DNA of 64,000 nt from Synechococcus sp. CB0101 (GCF_000179235.2 NZ_CP039373.1:1519860-1583859); one strand, 5' to 3'; counted from the stretch's first letter, positions 9,906 through 20,762 are shown. Notes: a model not told the origin generated them from the letters alone. Numbers and translations are program-made.

Positions 9906-11324
9906 ATGAGTCCTGCCGCCGCCAAAGCCAGCCAATCCGAGCTCAAGGTGAGCACCAGCCCTCGCCCCGGCAGCCGGATGGCGGTGGAGATCGGTGTTCC
10001 CGCAGGCCTCACCCAGACCAGCCACGAGCAGGCTGTGGAGAAGCTGAGCCGCACCATCAAGCTGCCCGGCTTCCGCAAGGGCAAGGTGCCCCGTGCGGTG
10101 CTGGTGCAGCAAATCGGCGCAGCCCGGATCCGCGCCACCGCTCTGGAGGAGCTGGTGGACAACGTGTTCCGCAATGCCCTCAAACAGGCCGAGATCCCGG
10201 CGATCGGCCAGCCCAGCGTGGATGGCGGCTTTGAGGCTCTGCTGGAGCGCTTTGAGCCTGGCCAAGAGCTGAGCCTCACCCTTGAGATGGATGTGGAGCC
10301 CACCCCCAGCCTCAAGAGCACCAAGGGGCTCAAGGCCGAAGCCGAAGCCGTCAGCTTCGATGCCGCCCGCGTCGATGAGCTGATCGAGCAATCGCGTCGT
10401 CAGCTGGCCACCCTGGTGCCCGTGGAGAAGCGCGCCGCCGAGCAAGGCGACGTGGCAGTGATCAGCTTCAGCGGCACCTTTACCGACAACGGCGAGGCCA
10501 TCAGTGGCGGCAGCGCCGAAGCGATGGAAGTGGAGCTGGAAGACGGCCGGATGATCCCCGGCTTCGTGGAGGGCATCATCGGGATGAAGCCCGGCGACAG
10601 CAAAACCGTGGCTTGCCAGTTCCCCGAGGAGTATCCCCAGGAGGATGCCGCCGGTCGCAAGGCCAGCTTTGAGATCAGCCTGAGCGAGCTGAAGACCCGC
10701 GAACTGCCCGCCCTCGACGACGCCTTCGCCCAGCAGGCCAGCGACAAGCAAACCCTCGCTGAGCTGCGCGCCGACCTGGAGGAGCGCCTGAAGGAAGACG
10801 CCGAGCGCCGCAACGAGTCGAACCGCCACGACGCTCTGCTGGCGGCCCTGGTGGAGCAGCTCGAGGTGGAACTGCCCGAAACCCTGGTGCAGGAGGAGAT
10901 CATCTCCCTGCTGGAGCAAACCGCCGGCCAGCTCGCCCAACAAGGCATGGACGTGAAGAAGCTCTTCACCCCCCAGCTGATCCAGAGCCTGCGTGAGACC
11001 TCCCGCCCCGAAGCGGAAGAGCGCCTCAAGCGCAGCCTGGCCCTGAAGGCCCTGGCCACCGCCGAGAAGATCGAGGTAGCGGCCGATGAGATCGAAGCGA
11101 AAGTGAAGGAGCTGAGCCGCGGCTTCAGCGACAACTCCCGCATCGATCCCGCCCGCCTACGCCAGGCCGTTCAGGAAGACCTGATGCGCGAGAAGCTGAT
11201 GGGTTGGCTGGAGAGCAACTCCACCATCACTGAGAAGGCTGCAGACACCGCCGAGGCCAAGCCCAAGAAGGCCGCCGCCAAGAAGGGGAGCAGCAAGAAG
11301 GCCGAGCCCGCTGCCGAGGCCTGA
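9906..11324 (+). CDS. tig: Trigger factor, ribosome-associated chaperone and prolyl isomerase
   Basis: Trigger factor binds the ribosome exit tunnel and shields nascent chains. The ribosome-docking signature GFRKGK is at residues 55-60, followed by the FKBP-type prolyl isomerase domain starting near [12 protein letters not shown] (about 175-260) and a long helical C-terminal arm domain. The last 25 residues are Lys/Ala-rich ([17 protein letters not shown]). Length 472 is normal for cyanobacteria. It heads a tig-clpP-clpX run, an arrangement shared with many bacteria and consistent with coupled folding and degradation of new proteins. Confidence 0.96.
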   Translation: MSPAAAKASQSELKVSTSPRPGSRMAVEIGVPAGLTQTSHEQAVEKLSRTIKLPGFRKGKVPRAVLVQQIGAARIRATALEELVDNVFRNALKQAEIPAIGQPSVDGGFEALLERFEPGQELSLTLEMDVEPTPSLKSTKGLKAEAEAVSFDAARVDELIEQSRRQLATLVPVEKRAAEQGDVAVISFSGTFTDNGEAISGGSAEAMEVELEDGRMIPGFVEGIIGMKPGDSKTVACQFPEEYPQEDAAGRKASFEISLSELKTRELPALDDAFAQQASDKQTLAELRADLEERLKEDAERRNESNRHDALLAALVEQLEVELPETLVQEEIISLLEQTAGQLAQQGMDVKKLFTPQLIQSLRETSRPEAEERLKRSLALKALATAEKIEVAADEIEAKVKELSRGFSDNSRIDPARLRQAVQEDLMREKLMGWLESNSTITEKAADTAEAKPKKAAAKKGSSKKAEPAAEA

Positions 11325-11362
11325 TCCCCATAGATTGGCCAGACTGACAACAGTCCGGCCGC

Positions 11363-12043
11363 GTGATCAACGCCAGCACCCCCCACCCGATCCAGAACCG
11401 CTGGCTGGGCGCTCGCCCGGAAGCCACCATCGCCTCCAAGCCGGTGGCCGCTCCCGGCGTGCTGCCCACGGTGGTGGAGCAATCGGGCCGAGGCGAGCGT
11501 GCCTTCGACATCTATTCCCGCCTGCTGCGCGAGCGGATCATCTTTCTGGGCACCGGGATCGATGACCAGGTGGCCGATGCCCTCGTGGCCCAGCTCCTGT
11601 TCCTCGAGGCTGAAGACCCCGAGAAAGACATTCAGATCTACGTCAACTCACCGGGTGGCTCGGTGACCGCTGGTCTGGCCATCTACGACACCATGCAGCA
11701 GGTGGCACCGGATGTGGTGACCATCTGCTACGGCCTGGCGGCCTCCATGGGCGCCTTCCTGCTCTCCGGCGGCACGAAAGGCAAGCGCCTGGCCCTGCCG
11801 AACGCGCGGATCATGATCCACCAGCCCCTCGGCGGCGCCCAGGGCCAGGCGGTGGACATCGAGATCCAGGCCAAGGAAATCCTCTATCTCAAAGACACCC
11901 TCAACGGGCTGATGGCCGAGCACACCGGCCAGCCCCTCGAGAAGATCGCCGAAGACACCGACCGCGACTACTTCCTTTCCCCGGCAGAGGCGGTTCAATA
12001 CGGACTGATCGACCGCGTTGTCACCGACGACGCCCCGGTTTGA
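11363..12043 (+). CDS. clpP2: ATP-dependent Clp protease proteolytic subunit (ClpP2 type)
   Basis: ClpP forms the serine-protease barrel that degrades substrates unfolded by ClpX or ClpC. The catalytic triad is complete: S128 in ASMGAF, H153 in MIHQPLGG, and D202 in DRDYFLS. The start is GTG at 11363. The protein has about 35 residues before the conserved core ([12 protein letters not shown]), longer than the E. coli propeptide. In Synechococcus elongatus the clpX-linked copy is named clpP2, so this copy, 38 bases after tig and upstream of clpX, is assigned the same name by context. Confidence 0.94.
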   Translation: MINASTPHPIQNRWLGARPEATIASKPVAAPGVLPTVVEQSGRGERAFDIYSRLLRERIIFLGTGIDDQVADALVAQLLFLEAEDPEKDIQIYVNSPGGSVTAGLAIYDTMQQVAPDVVTICYGLAASMGAFLLSGGTKGKRLALPNARIMIHQPLGGAQGQAVDIEIQAKEILYLKDTLNGLMAEHTGQPLEKIAEDTDRDYFLSPAEAVQYGLIDRVVTDDAPV

Positions 12044-12060
12044 TCCTTAAGGACGGCTGA

Positions 12061-12092
12061 CGAAACACAGGATCCCGTTGATCCTGGTTTCG
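12061..12092 (+). promoter_or_regulatory. Strong hairpin in the clpP-clpX intergenic region
   Basis: A 13-bp stem, CGAAAC-(A bulge)-CAGGATC paired with GATCCTG-GTTTCG, closes a 5-base loop (CCGTT). It lies 17 bases after the clpP stop and 54 bases before clpX. No T-run follows (next bases GGCCCCTGACC), so it is not a canonical intrinsic terminator. It may act as an RNA processing or stability element setting the ratio of ClpP to ClpX. Confidence 0.6.
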
Positions 12093-12146
12093 GGCCCCTG
12101 ACCCGCCCCAGCCAGGACGCTCCCGCCGCACCGCCGCTTCTGCTCG

Positions 12147-13499
<1,353 letters not shown>

Positions 13500-13511
13500 T
13501 CGCGGTGCTCC

Positions 13512-14180
13512 ATGGCGGCTGCTGATCACCTGCAGGTGCCGCGGCAACACGGGCTCTTCAACCACCACGGCATCGATCTGGGCGACGGCACCGTGGCCCA
13601 CTACCTGGAGGGCCGCGAGATCCTGCGCAGCCCGCTGGAGGAGTTCAGCCGCGGCCAACCGCTGAGCGTGGTGCCCTACCCAAGCGAGCAGTGCTCGCCA
13701 GCGGGGGTGACGCTGCGGCGGGCGATGGGCCGCCTCGGAGAGCAGAACTACAACCTGCTCTTCAACAACTGCGAGCACTTCGCCCATTGGTGCAAAACCG
13801 GGCGCCACCGCAGCGCTCAGGTGGAGGACTGGCTGCACACCGGCAGCCTCGGTGCACTGGCCCTGGGGCAATTCGTGCCGGCCGCCGTGTTGAGCGGCTC
13901 CCGGATGCTGCTGCGCCAGGGCCTGCGGCTGAACGACGCCCAACTGGAACAGGGCAAAGCGCTGGCCCGCCGCAGCCTGGAGCAATTGGATGGCCTGCGG
14001 CTCAAGCTGCAGGACCGCCTGGAGGCGGAATTAGCCCGCGCCGAAGCCCGCTGGACCCCCGGCGAAGCGGATGGCCGCTTTGAAATCCTGAGGCTGGCCG
14101 CCCAGAAGCTGGCCGATCAACTCAGTGAGGTGGAGGAGCTGGAGGCGCGCCTCGAGACGATGCTCGAGAACGGCCAGTAG
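13512..14180 (+). CDS. LRAT-domain (NlpC/P60-like fold) protein of unknown role
   Basis: This 222-residue protein carries an LRAT-type papain-like domain in its first 100 residues: NHHGIDLGDGTVAH (H18/H19, H30) followed by LLFNNCEHFAHWCKTG with C87 in the diagnostic NCEHF. Family members use His-His-Cys for acyl transfer or hydrolysis of lipids or peptides. After residue 110 there is a hydrophobic stretch (GALALGQFVPAAVL) and then a charged, probably coiled-coil helix to the end. It sits 12 bases after clpX and 9 bases before dnaX. The substrate is unknown. No signal peptide is seen, so a cytosolic or membrane-associated site is likely. Confidence 0.8.
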   Translation: MAAADHLQVPRQHGLFNHHGIDLGDGTVAHYLEGREILRSPLEEFSRGQPLSVVPYPSEQCSPAGVTLRRAMGRLGEQNYNLLFNNCEHFAHWCKTGRHRSAQVEDWLHTGSLGALALGQFVPAAVLSGSRMLLRQGLRLNDAQLEQGKALARRSLEQLDGLRLKLQDRLEAELARAEARWTPGEADGRFEILRLAAQKLADQLSEVEELEARLETMLENGQ

Positions 14181-14189
14181 CCTCCAGCC

Positions 14190-16058
14190 ATGCCGGCCGC
14201 CTACCAACCCCTCCACCACAAGTACCGCCCGCAGCGCTTCGATCAGCTGGTGGGGCAGGAGGCGATTGCGGCCACCCTGGGCAACGCGCTGCGCTCCGGG
14301 CGGATCGCCCCGGCCTACCTGTTCAGCGGTCCGCGGGGCACCGGCAAAACCTCCAGTGCCCGCATCCTGGCGCGCTCGCTCAACTGCATCAGTGGCGATG
14401 GGCCGACGCCGGAGCCCTGCGGCACCTGTGAGCTGTGCACCTCGATCGCGAACGGCAACGCCCTCGATGTGATCGAGATCGACGCCGCCTCCAACACCGG
14501 CGTGGACAACATCCGTGAGCTGATCGAGCGCTCGCGCTTTGCGCCGGTGCAGGCCCGCTGGAAGGTGTATGTGGTGGACGAATGCCACATGCTCTCCACG
14601 GCGGCCTTCAACGCCCTGCTCAAAACCCTGGAGGAGCCGCCGCCGCGGGTGGTGTTCGTGCTGGCCACCACCGACCCCCAGCGGGTGCTGCCCACGATCC
14701 TCAGCCGCTGCCAGCGCTTTGATTTCCGCCGCATCCCCCTCGATGCCCTCGAGCGGCATCTGGGCTGGATCGCCGAGCAGGAGCAGATCAGTATCACCGC
14801 TGAAGCCCTGCATGTGGTGGCCCAGCGGGCCCAGGGCGGGCTTCGTGATGCCGAAAGCCTGCTCGATCAGCTGAGCTTGCTGCCGCCACCAGTGGAACCC
14901 CAGGCGGTGTGGGAGCTGCTGGGGGCCGTGCCCGAGCAGGAACTGCTGCAACTGGCCGAATCACTGGCGGCCGGTGAGCCCCTCGGGCTGATCGAAGCGA
15001 TTCGCACCCTGCTGGAGCGCGGCCGCGAACCCTCAGCCGTGCTGCAGGGCCTAGCGGGCCTACTGCGGGATCTGGTGCTGGCCGGTGTGGCCCCCGACCG
15101 GCTTGAACTCACCAGCTTTTCGCCCCAGTTCCGCAGCGGACTGCCGGATCTGGCGCGGCGCATCGGCAAGGCCCCGCTGCTGCGCTGGCAAGCCCAGCTC
15201 AAGGGCAGCGAACAACAGCTGCGCCAGAGCGTGCAACCGCGGCTGTGGCTGGAGGTGCTGCTGCTCGGCCTGCTCGCCGAACCGCAGCAAACCCGCGCCG
15301 CCACGCCAGCGGCACCGGCGCCCCCCGTAACGGCGGCCGTGATTGCCCCCCCCGCTGCGGCTGTAGCAGCACCGGCAACCCCTACCGCTCCAGCGCCGGT
15401 TGCAGCGAACGCGGCCGCCCCACCGGACAACGCTGAAGCCGCTCCCGCACCTGCCGCCGCACCACCTGCAGCCGCGGCCAACACCGATCTGGTGGAGCTG
15501 TGGCAACAGATCCTGGCGGGCCTCGAGCTGCCCTCCACGCGCATGCTGCTCTCGCAGCAAGCCGTTCTGGCCCGCCTGGATCAACAGCGCGCGGTGGTGC
15601 AGGTGGCCGGCAACTGGATGGCCATGGTGCAGAGCCGCTTACCACTGCTGGAAAAGGCAGTGGCATCAGCCCTGGGCAGCCCCCGCCAGGTGATGCTCGA
15701 AGCCGGTGGCGCGCCCCCACCGCAAACGCCCCCAAGCGCTCCCGAGCGTCCAACACCGGTGCAGGTGCACGTGCCGACACCAGCTCCATCGCCACCCACA
15801 CCACCGGTCGCGACTGCCCCGCAGGCAGAGCCGGTAGCCACTGCGCCTGAGCCTGCACCCTCAGCTCCCCAACCGTTACCGGTTCCGGCTCCCGTCGCTG
15901 CTGCGCCAGAGGTCATTGCTGAAGCACCGAAGCCCCAAGCCGGCCTGATCGACGATCAGGCCAAGCGGCTGGCCGACTTCTTCAACGGCGAAGTGGTGCA
16001 ACTCGATGGCCCCCTGCCTGAACTCGAAGACGGCAGCGGCGGCAGCCAGGCAGCCTGA
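14190..16058 (+). CDS. dnaX: DNA polymerase III subunits gamma and tau
   Basis: DnaX is the clamp-loader ATPase of the replicase. The core is clear: KYRPQRFDQLVGQE, Walker A GPRGTGKT at 47-54, zinc cysteines C66, C77, C80 and C83, and DECHMLS and FVLATTD motifs. From about residue 365 the protein has an Ala/Pro-rich linker, a short structured block (LVELWQQILAGLELPSTRML), a second Pro-rich linker and a conserved acidic end. I see no A-AAA-AAG slippery heptamer, so there is no visible frameshift site for a separate gamma form. It ends the tig-clp run and is convergent with the glycosyltransferase. Confidence 0.95.
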   Translation: MPAAYQPLHHKYRPQRFDQLVGQEAIAATLGNALRSGRIAPAYLFSGPRGTGKTSSARILARSLNCISGDGPTPEPCGTCELCTSIANGNALDVIEIDAASNTGVDNIRELIERSRFAPVQARWKVYVVDECHMLSTAAFNALLKTLEEPPPRVVFVLATTDPQRVLPTILSRCQRFDFRRIPLDALERHLGWIAEQEQISITAEALHVVAQRAQGGLRDAESLLDQLSLLPPPVEPQAVWELLGAVPEQELLQLAESLAAGEPLGLIEAIRTLLERGREPSAVLQGLAGLLRDLVLAGVAPDRLELTSFSPQFRSGLPDLARRIGKAPLLRWQAQLKGSEQQLRQSVQPRLWLEVLLLGLLAEPQQTRAATPAAPAPPVTAAVIAPPAAAVAAPATPTAPAPVAANAAAPPDNAEAAPAPAAAPPAAAANTDLVELWQQILAGLELPSTRMLLSQQAVLARLDQQRAVVQVAGNWMAMVQSRLPLLEKAVASALGSPRQVMLEAGGAPPPQTPPSAPERPTPVQVHVPTPAPSPPTPPVATAPQAEPVATAPEPAPSAPQPLPVPAPVAAAPEVIAEAPKPQAGLIDDQAKRLADFFNGEVVQLDGPLPELEDGSGGSQAA

Positions 16059-16073
16059 TTCTTCAACGCAGCG

Positions 16074-17429
16074 TCAAAGCACCTGGGTGGTGAGGTCCGC
16101 CTCCTCGCTGCCTGGGGCCGCGTCATGGCCAGCACCCACATGCAGGGTCTTGGCCCACACCAGCCGCTTGGGCAGCAGTGCCATCCGCAGGGTTGTGTAG
16201 GGGATCACCACGAACCAGTGACCCAGATACGCAATCCCCAACGCGAGATTGAAGGGATGCATCCGGGGCAGCGCCGGCCCTTCGTTGCTGCGCAGGCAAC
16301 CCACGAGGATCGCGCCGCCTGAAAGGCCGAAAGCCACAAACGACAATGGCCACATCAACGGCGTGCTGCGCGTGAGCACGCTGGTGGCTAGATCCGCCAC
16401 GGCCATCACCGGCAGGGCGTACTGCAGCAGAAAGAAGCCACTGAGATCGAGCTTGCGGGCGGCGCTGGTGGCCGCGCCGGTGAGCGGACCCCAGTAATCA
16501 AAAAAGCGCTGCAGACCGCCCTCGGCCCAGCGCTGCCGCTGCCGCCAGAGGCCCATCAGACTGGTCACAGCCTCCTCCTGAACCGGCGGATCCCAGAGCA
16601 GCCCCACGGGCTGACCCTGGACCAACAGGCGGAAGCTGAGGTCGAGATCGTCGGTGACGGTGTCTTCGTTGAAGCCATCGCAGGCGAGCACGGCCTGGCG
16701 CTGGAGTAGCTGGCCGTTGCCGCGCAACTCCACCACGCCACCGCTGTGCAACCGCCCCTGCTGAATCACCGCATCCAGGGCCATCTCCATGGCCTGAGCG
16801 CGGGTCAGCCAGTTCTGATCGGCATTCACCACGGCCTTGCGCAGCTGCACCGCCGACCAACCACCCGCCTCGGCATACGCCACCAGCCGCTGCAGCCCAT
16901 CGGGTTGCAACTGGGCATCGGCATCGAGCACCAGTAACCAGCGGCCCTGCAATTGGGGCAACAGGGCATTCAGGGCGCCTGATTTGCCGCCACCGGCATC
17001 GCGGCTGCGGCGCAGCACCTGCAAGTGCGGGTAGCGCCGTTGATAGTCCTCCAGCACCTCGGGGGTGCGGTCTTCGCTGCCGTCGTCAATCACCCAAAGG
17101 CGCAGCTGCTCCGCGGGATACTCCAGATCCGCCAACCGCTCCACCAGGCGACCGATCACCGCCTCTTCATCGCGGGCCGCCACCACCAGATCCACCGCAG
17201 GCCAGGCCTGCGGCTCAGGACTCTCCACAACCGCGCCCGCACCACGCAAACGCGGGAGGAACACGCTGCGCACCGCATAGGTGCCGAGCAGAAGCGTGAG
17301 CGCCAGGGAGGGCCAGAGGCTTCGGGACGCCGGCAGCGCATGGGGGAGCGCACCAGCCAGACAACAACCGATCAGAAACAATGAGGCCTGCAGTCGGCGG
17401 GCTCCTGTGGCTGTGCCCCCGGCGGCCAT
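16074..17429 (-). CDS. Membrane glycosyltransferase, GT2 family, processive type
   Basis: The protein begins with two membrane helices (about 13-60), then a GT-A catalytic domain: VVAARDEE near 83, IDDGSED at 114-120, DAD at 169-171, TDD at 259-261 and QRQRW at 297-301. The D, DxD, TDD and QxxRW set is the signature of cellulose/hyaluronan-synthase-like processive enzymes. C-terminal helices follow (LQYALPVMAVADLA, IAYLGHWFVVIPYTTLRM). Length 451. It probably makes or extends an envelope polysaccharide from the inner membrane; the sugar cannot be told from sequence. It shares orientation with, and lies 24 bases downstream of, the SpoIID/LytB lipoprotein gene. Confidence 0.87.
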   Translation of the reverse strand: MAAGGTATGARRLQASLFLIGCCLAGALPHALPASRSLWPSLALTLLLGTYAVRSVFLPRLRGAGAVVESPEPQAWPAVDLVVAARDEEAVIGRLVERLADLEYPAEQLRLWVIDDGSEDRTPEVLEDYQRRYPHLQVLRRSRDAGGGKSGALNALLPQLQGRWLLVLDADAQLQPDGLQRLVAYAEAGGWSAVQLRKAVVNADQNWLTRAQAMEMALDAVIQQGRLHSGGVVELRGNGQLLQRQAVLACDGFNEDTVTDDLDLSFRLLVQGQPVGLLWDPPVQEEAVTSLMGLWRQRQRWAEGGLQRFFDYWGPLTGAATSAARKLDLSGFFLLQYALPVMAVADLATSVLTRSTPLMWPLSFVAFGLSGGAILVGCLRSNEGPALPRMHPFNLALGIAYLGHWFVVIPYTTLRMALLPKRLVWAKTLHVGAGHDAAPGSEEADLTTQVL

Positions 17430-17453
17430 GGCATGTTCCAGGTCTGCCGAACT

Positions 17454-18965
17454 TTAGAGGGCTCGCCGTTGGCCATCTGCAGGCAGGGCCTGAATGGGCA
17501 CCAGCTGCGCACCGGGGTAGTAGCGGCTGAGGATCTGCTGCACGGTCCAGCCCCGAGCCGCGAGATCGATCGCCCCTGCCTGAGACAGCCCGGCCCCATG
17601 GCCGAATCCACCCCCGACCACGCTCCAACTGCCTGAGCCGCTGGGGGTGAGCACAAACAAGGTGCTGGGCAACTGGCGGTAAGTGCGGCGGATGGCGTCG
17701 CGCTCCAGCACCACCTGGCCCCTCGGCCCCTCGATCGCCAGACGCACCACCCGGCCGCTGGGGCCGCGCTCCAGCACCACTGGCTTCAGGGGTGAGCCCA
17801 GGCTGGTCGCCCTAGCCCCCAGACCCTTGCGCAGGCTGGCCTGATCCAGCTGACGCCGCCAACGGAACAGCGGATGGGCCGCACCCACCACCCCAGATTG
17901 GCGAGCCAGCAAAGCCGCCACCTCCTGACGATCGAGCGGAAGGGTCAAACCCTGGGGCGGCGCCGAGCGCCAATCGAGAGATGGCTCGAGGTAGGTGAGC
18001 TCAGGCAACGGCCAGGCTTCATCTTCATCGGCACTCACGCCGCCATTGCTGGCGTGATACACGGCGTGGATCGGTTCCCCGTTCTGGGCCAGCACCTGCC
18101 CCGTTGTGCGGCTGACGGCCTGACGCACCGCCGAACCGGCATGTCGGGGGTCGCTGTACACCTGGCATTGGGTGTCGGAGCAGAGGTGATAGCCATCCAC
18201 CGCGAAGCGATGCCGGTTGCGCAGGGCCCAGGTGCGAGCCAGCACAGCCTGGGCCGCCAGGGCCGCCGGCGGTGAGCCCGCGCCAATTTCATGGGGCACC
18301 ACGCCTTGCAGATAACGCTCAAGGGGCACTTGCTCCACCAGCGTCCAACTGCCATAGGCATCGGCCTGCAAACGGAACGGTCCGGCAAACACGCCGCCGT
18401 TGAAGCGCAGGCCGCCGGGGGCCTGGATCTGCACCGGACCCTCCAGGCTGCGCCAGCCCGAAGGTGTGTTGAGCTGCAGCACCCGCCGCTGCGTCAGCCG
18501 TTGCTGCACCTGCCGGTCGGGATAACCCTTCGGTCCCGCCATGCCCGCAGGAGCCCACACCTCCCAATCGCGGGGATGGGCCACCTCCGCGGCCACGCCG
18601 AGCGCCTTCCATGCCAAAGCCGCCTGCTCGGCGGCCTCAAAACTTGCAAAGGGGCCCAGCACACTCCGCCGAATCTCCAGAGGCTTGGCCAGCGGCTGCT
18701 GCACCCAGCGCAGCGAAAGACGCCGCGCACTGAACCGTTGCCCCTGGGCGTCGAGCAGCTGCAGAGGCGCCGAGGCCCCCTCCAGAAGCAGCGGCTGCGC
18801 CCCCAGATGGGCCGCCAGCGAGACCCAGAGGACCGGCTTCTGCCCTTGCACGGCAGGCGGTTTGGGCACCGGCAACCGGGTGAGTGCTTCCGCCTCTGCC
18901 CCCTGGCAACCGGCCGCCAGCAGCGCCAGTGACATCAGGGCTGTGAGGGCTCGAGCAGGGGCCAT
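17454..18965 (-). CDS. SpoIID/LytB-domain lipoprotein
   Basis: SpoIID/LytB proteins act on peptidoglycan; the Bacillus SpoIID is a lytic transglycosylase that cuts stem-peptide-free glycan. Conserved blocks are present: YLQGVVPHEIG, AAQAVLARTWAL, CSDTQCQVY, YHASNGG and GGGFGHGAGLSQAGA. I place the start at ATG 18965 because MAPARALTALMSLALLAAGC is a lipoprotein signal peptide with lipidated C20; the longer in-frame extension to 19163 has no support. The middle region (SFEAAEQAALAWKALG) resembles a SPOR-like module. Product 503 residues. It likely works in cell-wall remodelling at the periplasmic face. Confidence 0.88.
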   Translation of the reverse strand: MAPARALTALMSLALLAAGCQGAEAEALTRLPVPKPPAVQGQKPVLWVSLAAHLGAQPLLLEGASAPLQLLDAQGQRFSARRLSLRWVQQPLAKPLEIRRSVLGPFASFEAAEQAALAWKALGVAAEVAHPRDWEVWAPAGMAGPKGYPDRQVQQRLTQRRVLQLNTPSGWRSLEGPVQIQAPGGLRFNGGVFAGPFRLQADAYGSWTLVEQVPLERYLQGVVPHEIGAGSPPAALAAQAVLARTWALRNRHRFAVDGYHLCSDTQCQVYSDPRHAGSAVRQAVSRTTGQVLAQNGEPIHAVYHASNGGVSADEDEAWPLPELTYLEPSLDWRSAPPQGLTLPLDRQEVAALLARQSGVVGAAHPLFRWRRQLDQASLRKGLGARATSLGSPLKPVVLERGPSGRVVRLAIEGPRGQVVLERDAIRRTYRQLPSTLFVLTPSGSGSWSVVGGGFGHGAGLSQAGAIDLAARGWTVQQILSRYYPGAQLVPIQALPADGQRRAL

Positions 18966-19058
18966 CGCATTGATGGTGGCGCGGCTCGACCCTAGGGGGA
19001 GTTGGCGGAAGGGACTCCCAGGTCGTACCCTCATCGTTTGTGCACGAGCGCGTAGACA

Positions 19059-19256
19059 ATGCCGAAGCTCAAGACCCGCAAAGCAGCCGCCAAGCGGTTC
19101 AAAGCCACCGGCAGCGGAAAGTTCATGCGCCGCCACGCTTTCCGCAATCACCTGCTCGACCACAAGAGCCCGAAGCGCAAGCGTTTCCTCGGCACCATGG
19201 CCGTGGTTGACGAGCGCGACGCGGACAACGTGCGCGCCATGCTCCCCTACAGCTGA
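19059..19256 (+). CDS. rpmI: 50S ribosomal protein L35
   Basis: The 65-residue basic protein has the L35 pattern [20 protein letters not shown] and [19 protein letters not shown]. It lies 45 bases ahead of rplT, the usual rpmI-rplT pair. infC is not adjacent, as is common in cyanobacteria. Confidence 0.98.
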   Translation: MPKLKTRKAAAKRFKATGSGKFMRRHAFRNHLLDHKSPKRKRFLGTMAVVDERDADNVRAMLPYS

Positions 19257-19301
19257 ATCGCCCGGCTGACCCGCTGTTTCACCGTTTTCTGAGAACCATC
19301 G

Positions 19302-19649
19302 ATGGCACGCGTTAAGAGGGGCAATGTCGCCCGTAAGCGCCGCAACAAGATTCTGCGTTTGGCCCGCGGCTTCCGCGGCGGCAACGGCTCGCTGTTCCGC
19401 ACCGCCAACCAGCGGGTGATGAAGGCCCTCTGCAACGCGTATCGCGATCGTCGCCGCCGCAAGCGCGACTTCCGTCGTCTGTGGATTGCCCGCATCAACG
19501 CCGCCGCTCGCCTGAACGGCCTGAGCTACAGCCGCCTGATCGGTGGCCTGAAGAAGGCCGATGTGCAGCTGAACCGCAAGATGCTGGCCCAGCTGGCCGT
19601 TGTGGATCCCGGCAGCTTCACCGCTGTGGTGGGTGCAGCCAAGAGCTGA
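19302..19649 (+). CDS. rplT: 50S ribosomal protein L20
   Basis: L20 binds 23S rRNA early in 50S assembly. The 115-residue sequence [18 protein letters not shown] ... [21 protein letters not shown] matches the family along its whole length. It is cotranscribed with rpmI and followed 35 bases later by the ycf37-like gene. No L20 leader pseudoknot is recognisable to me. Confidence 0.98.
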   Translation: MARVKRGNVARKRRNKILRLARGFRGGNGSLFRTANQRVMKALCNAYRDRRRRKRDFRRLWIARINAAARLNGLSYSRLIGGLKKADVQLNRKMLAQLAVVDPGSFTAVVGAAKS

Positions 19650-19684
19650 CCGCTAATCTCTGCGCTGCCTGATCAGGTTGGTTG

Positions 19685-20206
19685 ATGGATTTTTCGCTTC
19701 CTCAGGCCTACCTGATCGGGCTGCTGGTAATTCTTGGTGGTGCTGCCGTGCTGGTGGCCCGCCAGATCCTGCGGGTCCGTAGCGACGAGGTGGCGTTGAT
19801 CCGCCTGGAGCAATCCAGCAAAACCGGTGAACAATCCGCCGCCGATCTCTACGAATTGGCCTCCGTTCAGCTGCGCAAGCGGCTCTACGGCCAAGCCATC
19901 GACAATCTGAAGCTTGCCAGCAAGATCTCGGCCGCTGAACCCCCCGAAGCCCAGGCGTTGATTGAAAACGCACTGGGCTTTGCGCTGGCAGCCCAAAGCA
20001 ATTACAGCGCTGCCATTAAGCATTACCGCGCAGCGCTCAGAGCGAAAGCCGACTACCCAGTTGCTCTGAACAACCTCGCCTTCGCCCTCGAGAAGCAGCA
20101 AAAGCCCGAGGAAGCCAAGGAGAACTACCTGAAAGTTCTCGAGCTCGACAGCAGCAACGGCACAGCAAAAAAGCGGCTGAAGCGCTTGGAGCGCACAGCC
20201 GCTTGA
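19685..20206 (+). CDS. ycf37: TPR protein with N-terminal membrane anchor, Ycf37-like
   Basis: The product (173 residues from ATG 19685; a TTG lies one codon upstream) has one N-terminal membrane helix (YLIGLLVILGGAAVLVARQIL) followed by about three TPR units (DLYELASVQLRKRLYGQAID, IENALGFALAAQSNYSAAIK, ALNNLAFALEKQQKPEEAKE). This layout and the DFSLPQAYLIGLL opening fit Ycf37, a cyanobacterial and plastid factor that helps assemble or stabilise photosystem I. The assignment rests on architecture and remembered similarity; another membrane-anchored TPR protein is the alternative. Confidence 0.75.
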   Translation: MDFSLPQAYLIGLLVILGGAAVLVARQILRVRSDEVALIRLEQSSKTGEQSAADLYELASVQLRKRLYGQAIDNLKLASKISAAEPPEAQALIENALGFALAAQSNYSAAIKHYRAALRAKADYPVALNNLAFALEKQQKPEEAKENYLKVLELDSSNGTAKKRLKRLERTAA

Positions 20207-20231
20207 TGATCAGAGCGGTCGAATCAACCCC

Positions 20232-20762
20232 TCACCACAGTCCGCGAATCGCCGGTGCCGCGTTCGCACCCACCGGATTCAGCACCAGCTGACCACCGGG
20301 ATTGGTGAGGCGGGGTGCGGTCCATCCCGAGAGGGTGAAGCCCTGCAGGCCCAGGAAGCGGCCACCATCCTCGAGGCCGGCGGAGCTCACATCACCGAGC
20401 ACCAGCAGATCGAGCTGATCAGAACTGGCATTGAGATTGCCCTGCACCGGCAGGGTTGTAGAGCCCACCGTGATCTGACCGCGCAGATCCACCATCTGCC
20501 CCATCGCCTGCACGGCCGACACATCCAGTTCCACCGTGACCGGTGCGCCACTGCTGAACGGCTGATAAGTGCCGCTCCACTTGCGGGGCATGGTGGTCGC
20601 CAGATCCACCGCGCGCGCAACGGGATCAAAGGTGCGCACAGGTGCCTGCTGGCCGAAATTCTCAGACAGCGGGGTCGACACGGCCACCGGCTCCTGGAAG
20701 GGCACTGCACTGCCTACGGGCAGGGGCACGGCAGCCAGCAGCAACGGAATCACAACGGTCAC
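20232..20762 (-). CDS. Conserved-looking exported protein of unknown function
   Basis: The 176-residue frame begins with GTG at 20762 and a short signal-like segment (MTVVIPLLLAAVPLPVGSA). The rest is soluble, rich in beta-type sequence, with VELDVSAVQAMGQMVDLRGQ and QGFTLSGWTAPRLTNPGGQL. There are no cysteines and no motif I recognise. It is convergent with the ycf37-like gene and divergent from thiG. A periplasmic or lumenal location is inferred from the signal. Confidence 0.6.
   Translation of the reverse strand: MTVVIPLLLAAVPLPVGSAVPFQEPVAVSTPLSENFGQQAPVRTFDPVARAVDLATTMPRKWSGTYQPFSSGAPVTVELDVSAVQAMGQMVDLRGQITVGSTTLPVQGNLNASSDQLDLLVLGDVSSAGLEDGGRFLGLQGFTLSGWTAPRLTNPGGQLVLNPVGANAAPAIRGLW

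Noticed and set aside
14190-16058. Programmed frameshift in dnaX
   Set aside because: No A-AAA-AAG or similar slippery run found in the region after the ATPase core.
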